64,000 nucleotides of DNA from Pseudomonas entomophila (GCF_029478665.1 NZ_JARPQB010000024.1:1-64000), one strand, 5' to 3'. Numbered from the stretch's first letter, positions 50,551 to 59,852 are shown. Translations and numbers: made by a program. Notes: generated by a model from the sequence alone, not told the origin.

Positions 50551-52338
50551 GTGACCAATCCCGTTAGCTACGGCGGTGGCAAAAGCCATATAACAAATTC
50601 CAACTTGCATGCGCTGCGCGCACTCACACTCGACAATGAGAACTTTAGCAAGCTGATGGTATCGAAGGAGAGCCGCGACCACCAGGCGATTGCCGCCGAG
50701 TCCGACATGTTCGAACTACTGGCCGTGGACAGAGCAACCAATTACACATGGAAGAACCGGTTTAGGCCGACCCCTTGGGTGCACTACCGTGTCGGTACGA
50801 CACGAGCGGAACTCCTTCAAAACATCCATCAACGCTTGCTACCTCGCACCGCCACAGCGGATACCGCCATGTCTGGCACCAGCTCGCAGCCCATTGCTGA
50901 GAAGGTGCTCAAACCCGCGTTTGCGCCGTTGAAACAATGCCTGGAAAACTTCGAAGGCCATGCGTTGACGAACGAAATTCCCAAGCGATCGCTTTACATC
51001 GTCGACATCATTACGCGTGAACTTGAGCATATCTATAATTTAAAGAACGATACCGAGATCATGCGCTCCGCCTCCGCCCTCAGCAATTACATCGACTCGG
51101 TGCTCCATTCGACCGAACTCTCATGGATCGGGCTTGGCAACCTATACGCCAAAGAATGGAAGGAATATCAGGAGCACCCTGAGCGCATCCAGCAGCAGCC
51201 ATCACCGGATGCAAAGCCAGCGCCACTGGACGGCAATACCCCCGCAGGCCAGATTAACCATGCACTAAAATCCACCGTGAGGCAGCTGAACCGGGCGCAG
51301 ACTGAGATTGCGCTGAACATTGCGACCACGGAATGGGAGCGTGCCTTCCTGGAGATGAAGGCAACGGTTCAAGGGATTTTCCAAGAGGAGGTGCCGCAAA
51401 ACGCACGTACGCCTGAATCTCCTTCACCCTACCTCGACGGCGAGTTGGGCCCGCAAAATACAGCGACTCTCAGCTTGAGAGAAATTTACGCACAACATAA
51501 TACACACAAGGCGTTCTGGGATGACATTAACGAAGCCATTAACGCCATCGCCAGCGGCGATCGCAACATGTGGGCTGACAAGCTTTCAAACCAAGAGATA
51601 AAAAGAAACGAAAGACTGAGCGCCGATGATGATGGTGATTTTATAAATATCAGCAGCGACGGAGCAACGTCTTGCACGGACAGTCCCGTCGCAGACAATG
51701 CCAGAGAAGTAAACCAGATCAATAAAATAAACGCATGGCGAGCGGCCGCACTAAAACTCACAATCAAACATTGCGAAAGACTCTTCAACACACCAATAAC
51801 CACACCCCAATCTCTGGAACAACTGAAAGATAGCAGGCTCTTCAGCGGCGGCTCCACCACCAAGGAGATAAATGACGCCTGCCTAGATACGAAGCAATGT
51901 ACTGGCGACGCATTGAAAGCGGCTACCACAGGTATCGAAATCAGGCTGCTCACCTTGGCAACCAATGCCTTGAGCCATTTGATTCAGTACCTGCTACAGC
52001 AAGGGACGGATTATATGTCAACCCATAAGCTCGACATAAAAACCCACATCAAAACCCATTTGAATATCCTGAGCGACACCGAAACCGCACATCCCAAATT
52101 CGGCGACCTCAGGAAGGCTTACAGTACATTGAATAACCTGCTGGACAAGCCGCAAGGCCCTGCATTAACCAAAGAAGCACGTGATAAGGTTGTACAACCC
52201 CTTCTCTACCACCTCGATACCTACGGACCGTTCAACCACCCCCCTCCCGAGACCCTACTTGAACAAACCAATTACCTTCTAGGGCGTCCTTCCCGATTGC
52301 CCCAAGCTGTGGTTGAACATGTCGCTAGCGATACATGA
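50551..52338 (+). CDS. Unrecognised 595-residue protein, candidate type III effector
   Basis: This large soluble protein has no signal peptide or membrane segment and is mostly helical and polar. It has a Ser/Asn/Thr-rich N-terminus (MTNPVSYGGGKSHITNSN), as in many type III substrates, and lower GC than the structural genes. I see no catalytic motif. It lies between exsA and two CesT chaperone genes on the same strand, which is the main reason to suspect an effector. The GTG start at 50551 has a weak GGA 10 bases upstream. Confidence 0.6.
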   Translation: MTNPVSYGGGKSHITNSNLHALRALTLDNENFSKLMVSKESRDHQAIAAESDMFELLAVDRATNYTWKNRFRPTPWVHYRVGTTRAELLQNIHQRLLPRTATADTAMSGTSSQPIAEKVLKPAFAPLKQCLENFEGHALTNEIPKRSLYIVDIITRELEHIYNLKNDTEIMRSASALSNYIDSVLHSTELSWIGLGNLYAKEWKEYQEHPERIQQQPSPDAKPAPLDGNTPAGQINHALKSTVRQLNRAQTEIALNIATTEWERAFLEMKATVQGIFQEEVPQNARTPESPSPYLDGELGPQNTATLSLREIYAQHNTHKAFWDDINEAINAIASGDRNMWADKLSNQEIKRNERLSADDDGDFINISSDGATSCTDSPVADNAREVNQINKINAWRAAALKLTIKHCERLFNTPITTPQSLEQLKDSRLFSGGSTTKEINDACLDTKQCTGDALKAATTGIEIRLLTLATNALSHLIQYLLQQGTDYMSTHKLDIKTHIKTHLNILSDTETAHPKFGDLRKAYSTLNNLLDKPQGPALTKEARDKVVQPLLYHLDTYGPFNHPPPETLLEQTNYLLGRPSRLPQAVVEHVASDT

Positions 52339-52404
52339 ACATTCCGCCCTTAAACTCAGGCCTTTCAGGGTGTTCAACGTTAGCATTGCCCACGTTGCAA
52401 CGAA

Positions 52405-52446
52405 TGTAGGAGCGGATTCATCCGCGACGCGCCGCACAGGCGGCGC
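52405..52446. repeat. Single REP element
   Basis: TGTAGGAGCGGATTCATCCG at 52405 is followed by CGACGCGCCGCACAGGCGGC. It is the same subtype as in the 16.5-17.1 kb block, and the upstream GTTAGCATTGCCCACGTTGC is also shared in part. Confidence 0.88.
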
Positions 52447-52495
52447 CTGGCCTCATCGGCGCCACAAGGGTCGCGGCGGGCATCTGGTGGCCCTA

Positions 52496-52667
52496 GGCTT
52501 TGTACGAAAAGTGCCTGCGCGACGACCATGCTGAGTTGAAAACAGGCTGGTGCGCCAGCCCGGTCGGAATGCTCATTTACAACCCGTAAAGTCGAGCGCG
52601 ACTCCGACCGTTCCTCGCCTGTTTTCGCCTTGCCTGATCGCCGCTCGGCTACTTTTCGTACAAACCC
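52496..52667. mobile_element. MITE-like remnant with imperfect terminal inverted repeats
   Basis: GGCTTTGTACGAAAAGT at 52496-52512 is the inverse complement, with one mismatch, of ACTTTTCGTACAAACCC at 52651-52667. Inside, AAAACAGGC near 52539 and GCCTGTTTT near 52618 are also inverted. The 172-bp element has no transposase and looks like the fused ends of an insertion sequence. The family is not identified. It separates the effector candidate from the chaperones. Confidence 0.7.
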
Positions 52668-52723
52668 TGATGCGTTCATGCTCCCCGGCACCCAAAGACC
52701 TTGAAAAGGATGGACCTTAGCTA

Positions 52724-53203
52724 ATGAAGAGCACGCCGCACATGCACGACAGCCTGGATCTCCAATCGCTGCTAGGTCACTGCACAGAAACGTTTGGCAC
52801 ATTGTTCGAAGCAGATACCCCCACCGTGGTCATGGCTGGCGGACAGGCGCCGATCATCACGTTATGTCGCAGCGGGACGCTCAGGCTCGACATTCCCCTT
52901 CTTCCTGCCGTCTCGCCCGCAGATGAGGCCGCGATCCTCGAGCGGGCTGCGAAGCTCAATGGCACAAGGGCGTTACTGCGCGCACAGATGTTCTTTTGCC
53001 TTTCGCCAAGCGGCTCGCTCTTGCTTTCCAGCCTGACGCGCCTGACCGCGCAGGACTGCCATCAGGTCATTGTGCAAAACCTCGAAAGGCTTTGTGCCGC
53101 CGTACAAGCTGCCCGTGCCTTCTTGCTCGGGCAGTCGGACCACCACTCATCGCCCGAACTGCGAACCATTCACCCGCAAAACCGGCGCGTGCTGCGCGGA
53201 TAA
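52724..53203 (+). CDS. CesT-like type III chaperone, first of two
   Basis: This 159-residue protein has the class I chaperone layout: an N-terminal helix (LDLQSLLGHCTETFGTLFE), strands (PTVVMAGGQAPIITLCRSGTLRLDIPLLP), the helix DEAAILERAAKLNGTRALLRAQ, strands (FCLSPSGSLLLSSL) and a C-terminal helix (QNLERLCAAVQAARAFLLGQ). It is followed 16 bp on by a second chaperone. It could alternatively fill the ExsC role, but resemblance to ExsC is not evident. Confidence 0.68.
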   Translation: MKSTPHMHDSLDLQSLLGHCTETFGTLFEADTPTVVMAGGQAPIITLCRSGTLRLDIPLLPAVSPADEAAILERAAKLNGTRALLRAQMFFCLSPSGSLLLSSLTRLTAQDCHQVIVQNLERLCAAVQAARAFLLGQSDHHSSPELRTIHPQNRRVLRG

Positions 53204-53219
53204 CCCCAAAGGCTCGAAC

Positions 53220-53606
53220 ATGCTCGACAACGAAATCATCCACTGCCTCGCCGAAATCACCGGGCTCACCACCCCGAGCTTGCCAGCCGTGCTGCATTAT
53301 CGCGAGGCCAGCGGCCCAGAACTGGAAATCCATATCGAAGCTGATCACCAACTGATCACCCTCTGGTGCAAGCTGGCCTGTCCGGTGGGCGTCCCTGTCG
53401 CCGAAACGCTGCTACGGGTCAACTGCGCCTGGCGTGATCCTTCCGCCAGCTGGTTGTATTATGACGCCGATCGTGGAACACCGATTCTGGTCAGTGCCCT
53501 GCCCCGGGCCGATACCTACCCGGAGCGTTTTCGCGCCCAGGCGCCTTTGTTCTTCAGCGCCTGTAGCACGTTGCAGGATGTGCTGGCTCGTGCCGCGCAC
53601 CATTGA
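53220..53606 (+). CDS. CesT-like type III chaperone, second of two
   Basis: This is a 128-residue acidic protein (LDNEIIHCLAEITGLTTPSL, LEIHIEADHQLITLWCKLA, VAETLLRVNCAW, CSTLQDVLARAAHH). AAAGG lies 7 bases before ATG 53220, and the longer open frame overlapping the previous gene is rejected. The pair may act as a heterodimer, as some Ysc chaperones do. It converges on the hybrid kinase gene 27 bp away. Confidence 0.7.
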   Translation: MLDNEIIHCLAEITGLTTPSLPAVLHYREASGPELEIHIEADHQLITLWCKLACPVGVPVAETLLRVNCAWRDPSASWLYYDADRGTPILVSALPRADTYPERFRAQAPLFFSACSTLQDVLARAAHH

Positions 53607-53633
53607 CCTGAGCGACCGCAGCCAGGGAGCCGG

Positions 53634-56600
53634 TCAACTCGACGCCTGAGAGGCAAGATGCCCGCGAGCACCGTCCATGTCTTCCAGGACACGCTCCATG
53701 GCCTGCTGCAATGCATCCCCTGCTGCCAGCAAGCGGTCATCGTCGTTCACTGTAGAGCAAGCCTCTTCAAGGCCCTCACACGCGGCGGTCAGTCCCTTGG
53801 CCCCAATGATCCTTGCGCTGCCCTTGACCTTGTGTGCCAGCTGCGACAGTGCCTCGGCGTCACGTTCGAGCAGCTGCTTGAGCAGCAGCTTCATGTCGGC
53901 GCAGGTGTTTTCCTCGAGGTCGTCAAGCAACCGAATGGCTGCCTGAGGCTGACCAAGCGTCAATTTAAGCAAGTTGCGAAAGTCGATCTCGCCACCGTTC
54001 GATAAGGCTGCGTCGGGTTCATTGCCCACCAATTCAGGCGCGACACCGGCCAGGCAGGCACTCAAGTCCCCCAATGCCACAGGCTTGAACAGGCAATCAT
54101 CCATCCCGGCTTCACGGCACAGCACTTTCACCTCCGGCTGCGCATTCGCCGTGCAACCGATGATCAGGCAAGGGCTACGCCCGCTCGCGGCTTCATGGGC
54201 ACGTATGGCACGGGCCAGTTCATAGCCACTGACGGAAGGCATGTTGCAATCGGTGATCACCACGTCATAGGTGTCGTTGTACCAATCGCGCAGCCCTTGA
54301 GCGCCGTCCACGGCGTCGCGTACCCGGTGCCCCAGGTACGACAACTGCTGGGAAAGCAGCAGTCGGTTGGCGGAGTAGTCATCGACCACCAGCACATTGA
54401 GGACATGCCCATGGGGCACCAGCTCCGGCTCCGGGGTCGATGACCTGCCACTGGCGTCAAGCAGCGGCACACGCAACACCACCTGCACCTGAGTGCCCCG
54501 GCCCAGTTCGCTGGAGAGGTAGAGCTGGCCATGCATCATCTCGGCAAGGGTCCGGCAGATGCTCAGGCCAAGGCCTGTGCCGGTGCGCGCCGAATGGCTG
54601 TTGTTGCTGGCCTGGGTGAACGGTGTGAACAGACGCTGCTGATCCTCGACACTGATACCGGCGCCGGTGTCCTCGACGCGCAGGCAGATCTCCAGCGCTT
54701 CCCCTTCGGCACAGGGGGACACGTGCAGGATCACCTTTACTTCACCGTAAGTGGTGAACTTGATGGCGTTGCTCAGCAAGTTGGTGAAGATCTGCTTGAA
54801 GCGCAACGGGTCGATCAGCACATCGCAATCGGCCGCCTCGTCCAGTTCGAGCTCCAGCGACAGACGCTTCTGCCGGGCCATGCCATCCATGATCCTGGCC
54901 ACCGAGTTGATCTGCTCGATCAGGTTCGCGCGTACCGGCGAAAGGCTCAAGTGGCCAGACTCGATCCGGGCGATATCGAGGATATCGCCGATCAACTCCA
55001 GCAGGTCCTGCGCCGCGCCGGAGGCTACTTCCAGGCCAAGGCGATCAATCCTGCCCTGGTTGGCATTTTTCATGGCCAGCTCGAGCATGCCCAGGATGGC
55101 ATTGATGGGGGTGCGGATCTCATGGCTCATGGTAGCGAGGAACGTGGTCTTGGCGCGGTTGGCGTTCTCGGCGCATTCCCGGGCCTCCTGCAGGCTTTCC
55201 AGCAGGTGGTGACGCTCGCTGACATCGATCCAGCCACCGATCATGCCGGTGACTTCGCCCTCGCTGCCACGGTACGGCAGGGTCCAGTGATAGATCGTCA
55301 GCTGCTCGCCACTGGCCAGGCGCAGGCTGCCATCCTGAATCCGTGGCTGGCCGTTGCGCATGACGTCGATATAGCTGTCGTGATAAAAGCGTGCGTCCTC
55401 GGGGTTGAAGAACTTGCCCTCCACCACGGTCTTGCCGATGACCTGCTCGCGACGCACGCCGAACACCTCGAGGTAAGCGGCATTGCACAGCACCATGCAG
55501 CCGTTGTAATCGCGTACGTAAATGGGGTGCGGCGTACCATCGATGAGCGTGCGCATGAACTCCACCTGGTCGAACAACGCGACCTCGGCTTTTTTCCGCG
55601 TGCTGATCAAGCGGCGCAGGTAGGCGTTCCAGCCCAGCGCGAACGCCAGCAGCAATGCCGCAGCGACCATGGCCTGGATAAGCACCACACGATGCCGCGA
55701 CCAGTAGCTATCGTCGAGCACCACCGCGCTGCGCCAACGACTGGTCAGCTCGGCGGTTTCTTCCGGGGTGATGCTCAGCAACGCCTTGTTGAGGATCGAC
55801 ACCAGCTCCGGCGCCGACCTTGCCACCGCGAACGCGCGCTGCGCCGGCACCGTGCCCACGGTTCCGGTGATGCACAGTTTGTCGTTCTGTTTGTGGGTGA
55901 TGAGATAGCGTGCGCTGAACAACGAAACCGAGGCAGCGTCAACCTTGCCCTGGCTGACCAGCTCCAGGGCCTCCTTGGGGTCGGCGACGGTGGTGATCCG
56001 TATCAACGGGTAATTGCCACTGACGTATGCGAGCAGCGCGCTGCCCTGCGGCAACGCGAGCATCTTGCCGTTCATGTCGTCGAGCGAGTTCAGCGCCAGG
56101 TTCGACTCGGAACGCACCAGCACATAGGGCATGCTCAGGTACGGCTGGCTGAAGACGAACGCCTGGCCGGGCAAGCTGCCAGGCGAGTCGGTGGCGACCA
56201 TGTCCAGGTCGCCGCGGCTCAACGAGGCCATCAGCGATTCAGTACTGCCCCCCGGCGAAACATCGAACTTCAAGCCCGTGCGCAAGGTCACCTGCGCCAG
56301 CACATCGGCCGTATAGCCATACAATCGGCCCTTTTCGTCAAAGTAGGTCAGCGGCAGGTATACACCGTTGATGGCCACTTTCACCCGGGGATGGCTATCC
56401 AACCATTGTTGCTCGCTGGCACTGAAGTGCAGGCGGTTCAGCCCCGGGACATCGACCCGGACGGCATTCCAGCGGCGCAGGATATTGTTGCGTTCGGCAT
56501 TGGGGATGACCGCCAGGGCCTGATCGACAATATCCAGCAGCCGGGTATTGTGCGCTTCGACGGCAAAGGCAATCCCCCCAGGCTCGAAGGGCGAGGTATT

Positions 56601-57290
56601 CAGTTCGAGGTTGTTGAGGTAGTTCTTGTTGATGAGATGGTTGGCACTGATGGCATTGCCCAGGTAACTGTCTGCCTGGCCGAACGCCACTGCGCTCAAT
56701 GCATTCAACGAAGAAGGATAGAGTTGCACGTCGGCATCAGGGTAACCCTGGGCCACTTCCGCCTTGGGCAGGTAGTGGTAGAACATCGCCAGCTTCCTGC
56801 CCGGCCCGCCCTTGCCCTCGCCATCCTGGCGCCGGGTCACCAGCACCGGCTCGTCCTCGGCATAGGCGCTTGTCAGCAGCAGGCCGGGAATGGTCGCATC
56901 GTAACGGTTGGCCGTGCCCATCAAGTCGACGGCGCCACTTTTCAGCGCATGGACCAGCGCATCACGCGACTCGTAACGCTGCACAGCGATTGGCACTCCG
57001 AGCAACTGCCCGAGCAATGCGGCGTAGTCGGCAGTGATGCCCTCGAACCCCTGAGCGTTGGCCGTCACCTCGAACGGTTCGTTGTCGGGCCCCGAAACCC
57101 CTAGGCGTAAGCTGCCGTGGCCGGCCAACCATTGTCGATCCTGCTCATCGAGTTGCACTTGATAATTGTCGATGGTCGAGCGGCCATACAGTTTCATGGG
57201 CCTGGCGTCGGAGGCCACGGCACTGATATGAAACAGGTTGAACAGGCACAGCAAAGCAATCGTGAGATAGCGCATGGGCAAGGTGTTCAC
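53634..57290 (-). CDS. BvgS/EvgS-like hybrid sensor kinase
   Basis: This 1218-residue protein has a signal peptide, then two Venus-flytrap SBP_bac_3 domains (about residues 40-290 and 290-530; GSLRLGVSGPDNEPFEVTANAQGFEGITADY and HPRVKVAINGVYLPLTYFDEKGRLYGYTADV). A membrane helix lies near 533-556, followed by a PAS domain (FMRTLIDGTPHPIYVRDYNGCMVL). The kinase His is in ATMSHEIRTPINAILGML near 720, the ATPase has NLLSNAIKF and GTGLGLSICRTL, the receiver Asp is in VVITDCNMPS near 1014, and the C-terminal HPt has LAHKVKGSARIIGA. All phosphorelay residues are intact. GTG 57290 overlaps the regulator stop. Its site inside the type III island suggests control of virulence genes, as BvgAS does. Confidence 0.93.
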   Translation of the reverse strand: MNTLPMRYLTIALLCLFNLFHISAVASDARPMKLYGRSTIDNYQVQLDEQDRQWLAGHGSLRLGVSGPDNEPFEVTANAQGFEGITADYAALLGQLLGVPIAVQRYESRDALVHALKSGAVDLMGTANRYDATIPGLLLTSAYAEDEPVLVTRRQDGEGKGGPGRKLAMFYHYLPKAEVAQGYPDADVQLYPSSLNALSAVAFGQADSYLGNAISANHLINKNYLNNLELNTSPFEPGGIAFAVEAHNTRLLDIVDQALAVIPNAERNNILRRWNAVRVDVPGLNRLHFSASEQQWLDSHPRVKVAINGVYLPLTYFDEKGRLYGYTADVLAQVTLRTGLKFDVSPGGSTESLMASLSRGDLDMVATDSPGSLPGQAFVFSQPYLSMPYVLVRSESNLALNSLDDMNGKMLALPQGSALLAYVSGNYPLIRITTVADPKEALELVSQGKVDAASVSLFSARYLITHKQNDKLCITGTVGTVPAQRAFAVARSAPELVSILNKALLSITPEETAELTSRWRSAVVLDDSYWSRHRVVLIQAMVAAALLLAFALGWNAYLRRLISTRKKAEVALFDQVEFMRTLIDGTPHPIYVRDYNGCMVLCNAAYLEVFGVRREQVIGKTVVEGKFFNPEDARFYHDSYIDVMRNGQPRIQDGSLRLASGEQLTIYHWTLPYRGSEGEVTGMIGGWIDVSERHHLLESLQEARECAENANRAKTTFLATMSHEIRTPINAILGMLELAMKNANQGRIDRLGLEVASGAAQDLLELIGDILDIARIESGHLSLSPVRANLIEQINSVARIMDGMARQKRLSLELELDEAADCDVLIDPLRFKQIFTNLLSNAIKFTTYGEVKVILHVSPCAEGEALEICLRVEDTGAGISVEDQQRLFTPFTQASNNSHSARTGTGLGLSICRTLAEMMHGQLYLSSELGRGTQVQVVLRVPLLDASGRSSTPEPELVPHGHVLNVLVVDDYSANRLLLSQQLSYLGHRVRDAVDGAQGLRDWYNDTYDVVITDCNMPSVSGYELARAIRAHEAASGRSPCLIIGCTANAQPEVKVLCREAGMDDCLFKPVALGDLSACLAGVAPELVGNEPDAALSNGGEIDFRNLLKLTLGQPQAAIRLLDDLEENTCADMKLLLKQLLERDAEALSQLAHKVKGSARIIGAKGLTAACEGLEEACSTVNDDDRLLAAGDALQQAMERVLEDMDGARGHLASQASS

Positions 57291-57913
57291 ACCAGATCAT
57301 TGCGCTTGGCGAACTCGGCCAAGTAGACGAGCGACTTGACATTGAGCTTTTCGATGATGCGTTTCTTGTAGGTGCTGACCGTCTTGTTGCTCACGTGCAT
57401 CACCTCAGCGATTTCATTGTTGCTGAAACCGGTCGCCAACTTCTGCAGGATGCTCAGTTCCCGATCGGAGAGGCGTCTGATCAAATCCTGTTCCGAGGCT
57501 TCCATGTCGCTGCGTCGCACCGAGTTCGCGGCCAGGTTGGGGAAGAACGTATAGCCGGACATGATGGCGCGGATAGCCTTGACCAGCTCGTTGAGATCCT
57601 CGGCCTTCGAGACGTAACCCGCAGCGCCGGCCTTCATGCAGCGCATGGCGTAGCTGGCGACTGGCCGCGAGGTCAGCACCAGAATTTTTGCAGGCAGTTG
57701 CAGTTCGGCAATGCGGTTGAGCACTTCCAGTCCATCCATCTTGGGGATGGCGATATCCAACAGGATCAAGTCCGGCAGGTGTTGACGGGCCAATTGCAAG
57801 GCATCGACGCCGTTGTCGGTTTCACCGACGATATCGAACTGTTCCTGCTGCAGGAGCATGCGCGCGGCGCTGCGAATGAACGGGTGGTCATCAACGATAA
57901 GTACGGAATGCAT
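57287..57913 (-). CDS. BvgA/EvgA-like NarL-family response regulator
   Basis: This 208-residue protein has a receiver domain (LIVDDHPFIRSAARMLL, phospho-Asp in LILLDIAIPKMDG, Thr/Ser in ILVLTSRP, Lys in GYVSKAED) and a C-terminal LuxR-type helix-turn-helix (LSDRELSILQKLATGFSNNEIAEVMHVSNKTVSTYKKRI). It is translationally coupled to the kinase. Target promoters are unknown; exsA is an obvious candidate. Confidence 0.93.
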   Translation of the reverse strand: MHSVLIVDDHPFIRSAARMLLQQEQFDIVGETDNGVDALQLARQHLPDLILLDIAIPKMDGLEVLNRIAELQLPAKILVLTSRPVASYAMRCMKAGAAGYVSKAEDLNELVKAIRAIMSGYTFFPNLAANSVRRSDMEASEQDLIRRLSDRELSILQKLATGFSNNEIAEVMHVSNKTVSTYKKRIIEKLNVKSLVYLAEFAKRNDLV

Positions 57914-58085
57914 CTAAATCCCTATGAAGTACGGCCCAGGCTGAAACGTGCGATGGCGCGAGCCCCGTCACCTTGCAGCGTATAGAAGTGTTAAAAAGCG
58001 CGAGTGGACTGTAGCGCCGGCCTGCGCGCAGCAGCTATCGGCGATCGTCGTTATTATTTATGGCAGGCACGAAATAGCGAGAACG

Positions 58086-58123
58086 CACAACACCGCTGCT
58101 CCCGAGGAAGCAGCGGTGTTGTG
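58086..58123 (-). terminator. Strong hairpin after the 497-residue island gene (in a 316-bp gap)
   Basis: A perfect 15-bp stem, CACAACACCGCTGCT and its complement, has an 8-base loop. It lies about 105 bp beyond the stop of the gene ending at 58230. Only a few T follow, so Rho-independent efficiency is uncertain. The rest of 57914-58229 holds the promoter region of the response regulator and no gene. Confidence 0.65.
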
Positions 58124-58229
58124 TGCTTGAAGAGTGTGCTCTCAACCCATTGAGGGTTCAGTAACAGGGCGCGGATGATAAATCAGCGTCAGCTTGCCCT
58201 CAAGCCAGAGTGGCAATATGACGCAGCCG

Positions 58230-59723
58230 CTATCTTGAGGCACCCCCGACGCGCTGGATTTCCTGCATCAGGTTACGCAGTGCTTGCGGTTGCTGGTAAT
58301 CGACATGCCTGCCGATAAAACCTGCCATCGCTTTGAATGCTTGCGCATAACACGTTTTCGAATCCTCGCCGGGCTCAAACAGGCTCGCATCATGCAAGCT
58401 GGCCAAGTCAGGGATGCTGGCGATCAACGTGCCAGGGATCAACTCCTCGACGGATTTGGCACCAAACGCGCCGTTGCCGCCCAACCCTGAGAGTACCGCG
58501 GCCCTGTCCCCTTCGTTCCAGTCATGAGCGCACTCGATGGACAAAGGGTTCCCCTTGCCCCCGTTGACCGCCATGCTGTCGACAGGAAACTCGCCGAACA
58601 CATCAATTGCCTTCGCCATTTTCTGGGCCAAGGCGCAACCTCGCTGATTCAGCACCCAAGTGCCCTCGCCCGAAGTTTCAAAGAACTGTGCCTTGAAGCT
58701 GGCGGATGTGTCAGGGGCTTGCGCGCACTCACCCAACAACTTGAGGAAGCGCGGGGCACGCTGCTCGATTTCTTCATGCGAGGGCCGCGCCACGCCCTTG
58801 AGCACATGGCGGCCGGTATCGGCCACCGAGGTGAAGCACGTCAATGCCAGGAGCGCCTTGGCCGCTTCTGGATCCTTGGCATTGTCGAGCAGATTGGCCA
58901 ACGTACCTTCCTTGGCCATGCGTTCCACTACCGTACCCAGGAAAAAACCACCGTCTTCCAGCTTCATCAGGCTGAAGTAAGTACCCGCGGCGTTCACCGC
59001 AAGGGCAACTTTGTGCATGCAGGCACGTTCATCATCCGTCAGGCCATGGGCCAGCTCCGCCATCAGTGCGGCGGTGCCGACTTCGTTAGCTGCGGGATAG
59101 CGCAAGTTACCAACACCGACACCCGGCCGTCCTTCGATGATTTGCCCGTGATCGTGCAGGTAGGCGATGCCCTCCCCGAGGGACTTGTAAGGTGCTTTGC
59201 ACAAGGCGCTCACGTCACTGGCCATTTCGCACGCGTGCCCCATCTGCTTGCCATTGTCCTTGGTTGCCCCGTGGTACGGCAGGCCCAGGCTGTTCAACAT
59301 AGCGTCCAAGGGCCGGACGCCTTGGTCATCGGCCTGATTATTCTGGTCGAGCAACTTCTTGAACGCCCCCTCGGCCAATGCCATTTCACCCTGGGTGATC
59401 GAAGTGGCGATGTTTCCGAACAGATGCTTCACCGCAGCCGCGCGGTCATCCGCAAAACCGTCGTCGACGAACCGCACTGTGCTCAACAGGCGATCGGCCA
59501 ATTGCTCGGGGCGCACAGGAAATGCTTGGCAAGCAAAGGCATTGGGGAACTTCTCTGCCAGCGCTTGAATCAACTGATCCGTGGATGCGTAGCCACCAAA
59601 GCCAAAACATTCCAGCTTTTTCAAGGGGTCGACAGCCGTCGACATTCCAACAGGGGTGCACGAATCAATCGCACCTACAGCACGTGAGTTAATAGCGCTG
59701 GTACTTACACTTGGCAGTGTCAT
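58230..59723 (-). CDS. Unrecognised 497-residue protein, candidate type III effector
   Basis: This is a soluble, mainly helical protein with a Ser/Thr-rich N-terminus (MTLPSVSTSAINSRAVGAID) suited to type III export. It contains notable segments CFGFGGYASTDQLIQALAEKF, LPYHGATKDNGKQMGHACEM and GGKGNPLSIECAHDWNEGDR, but no known catalytic motif. AAGGT lies 6 bases before ATG 59723. It occupies the place where exsC and exsE would be expected beside exsB. Confidence 0.6.
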   Translation of the reverse strand: MTLPSVSTSAINSRAVGAIDSCTPVGMSTAVDPLKKLECFGFGGYASTDQLIQALAEKFPNAFACQAFPVRPEQLADRLLSTVRFVDDGFADDRAAAVKHLFGNIATSITQGEMALAEGAFKKLLDQNNQADDQGVRPLDAMLNSLGLPYHGATKDNGKQMGHACEMASDVSALCKAPYKSLGEGIAYLHDHGQIIEGRPGVGVGNLRYPAANEVGTAALMAELAHGLTDDERACMHKVALAVNAAGTYFSLMKLEDGGFFLGTVVERMAKEGTLANLLDNAKDPEAAKALLALTCFTSVADTGRHVLKGVARPSHEEIEQRAPRFLKLLGECAQAPDTSASFKAQFFETSGEGTWVLNQRGCALAQKMAKAIDVFGEFPVDSMAVNGGKGNPLSIECAHDWNEGDRAAVLSGLGGNGAFGAKSVEELIPGTLIASIPDLASLHDASLFEPGEDSKTCYAQAFKAMAGFIGRHVDYQQPQALRNLMQEIQRVGGASR

Positions 59724-59827
59724 GGGATTACCTTCAGACCAATAGAGTCAACAAAAAAATTCAACCAGGAGCCCTTACACCTGCCCGCAGTCGACGCGTT
59801 ACTCTATGGTTGTAAAACAACCCAAAC

Positions 59828-59852
59828 TTCAAACGCTCGTCGTGATTTTTTA
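59828..59852 (-). promoter_or_regulatory. Candidate ExsA-type box upstream of the 497-residue gene
   Basis: The minus strand reads AAAAAATCACGAC, then GAGCGTTTGAA. It has an A-rich block, a GnC element and TGnA, with spacing one base longer than the P. aeruginosa consensus I remember. It lies about 105 bp before the start codon. Confidence 0.3.

Noticed and set aside
54531..57104. An 857-codon plus-strand frame over the BvgS-like kinase
   Set aside because: It is antisense shadow. The minus-strand protein has a complete ordered domain set.
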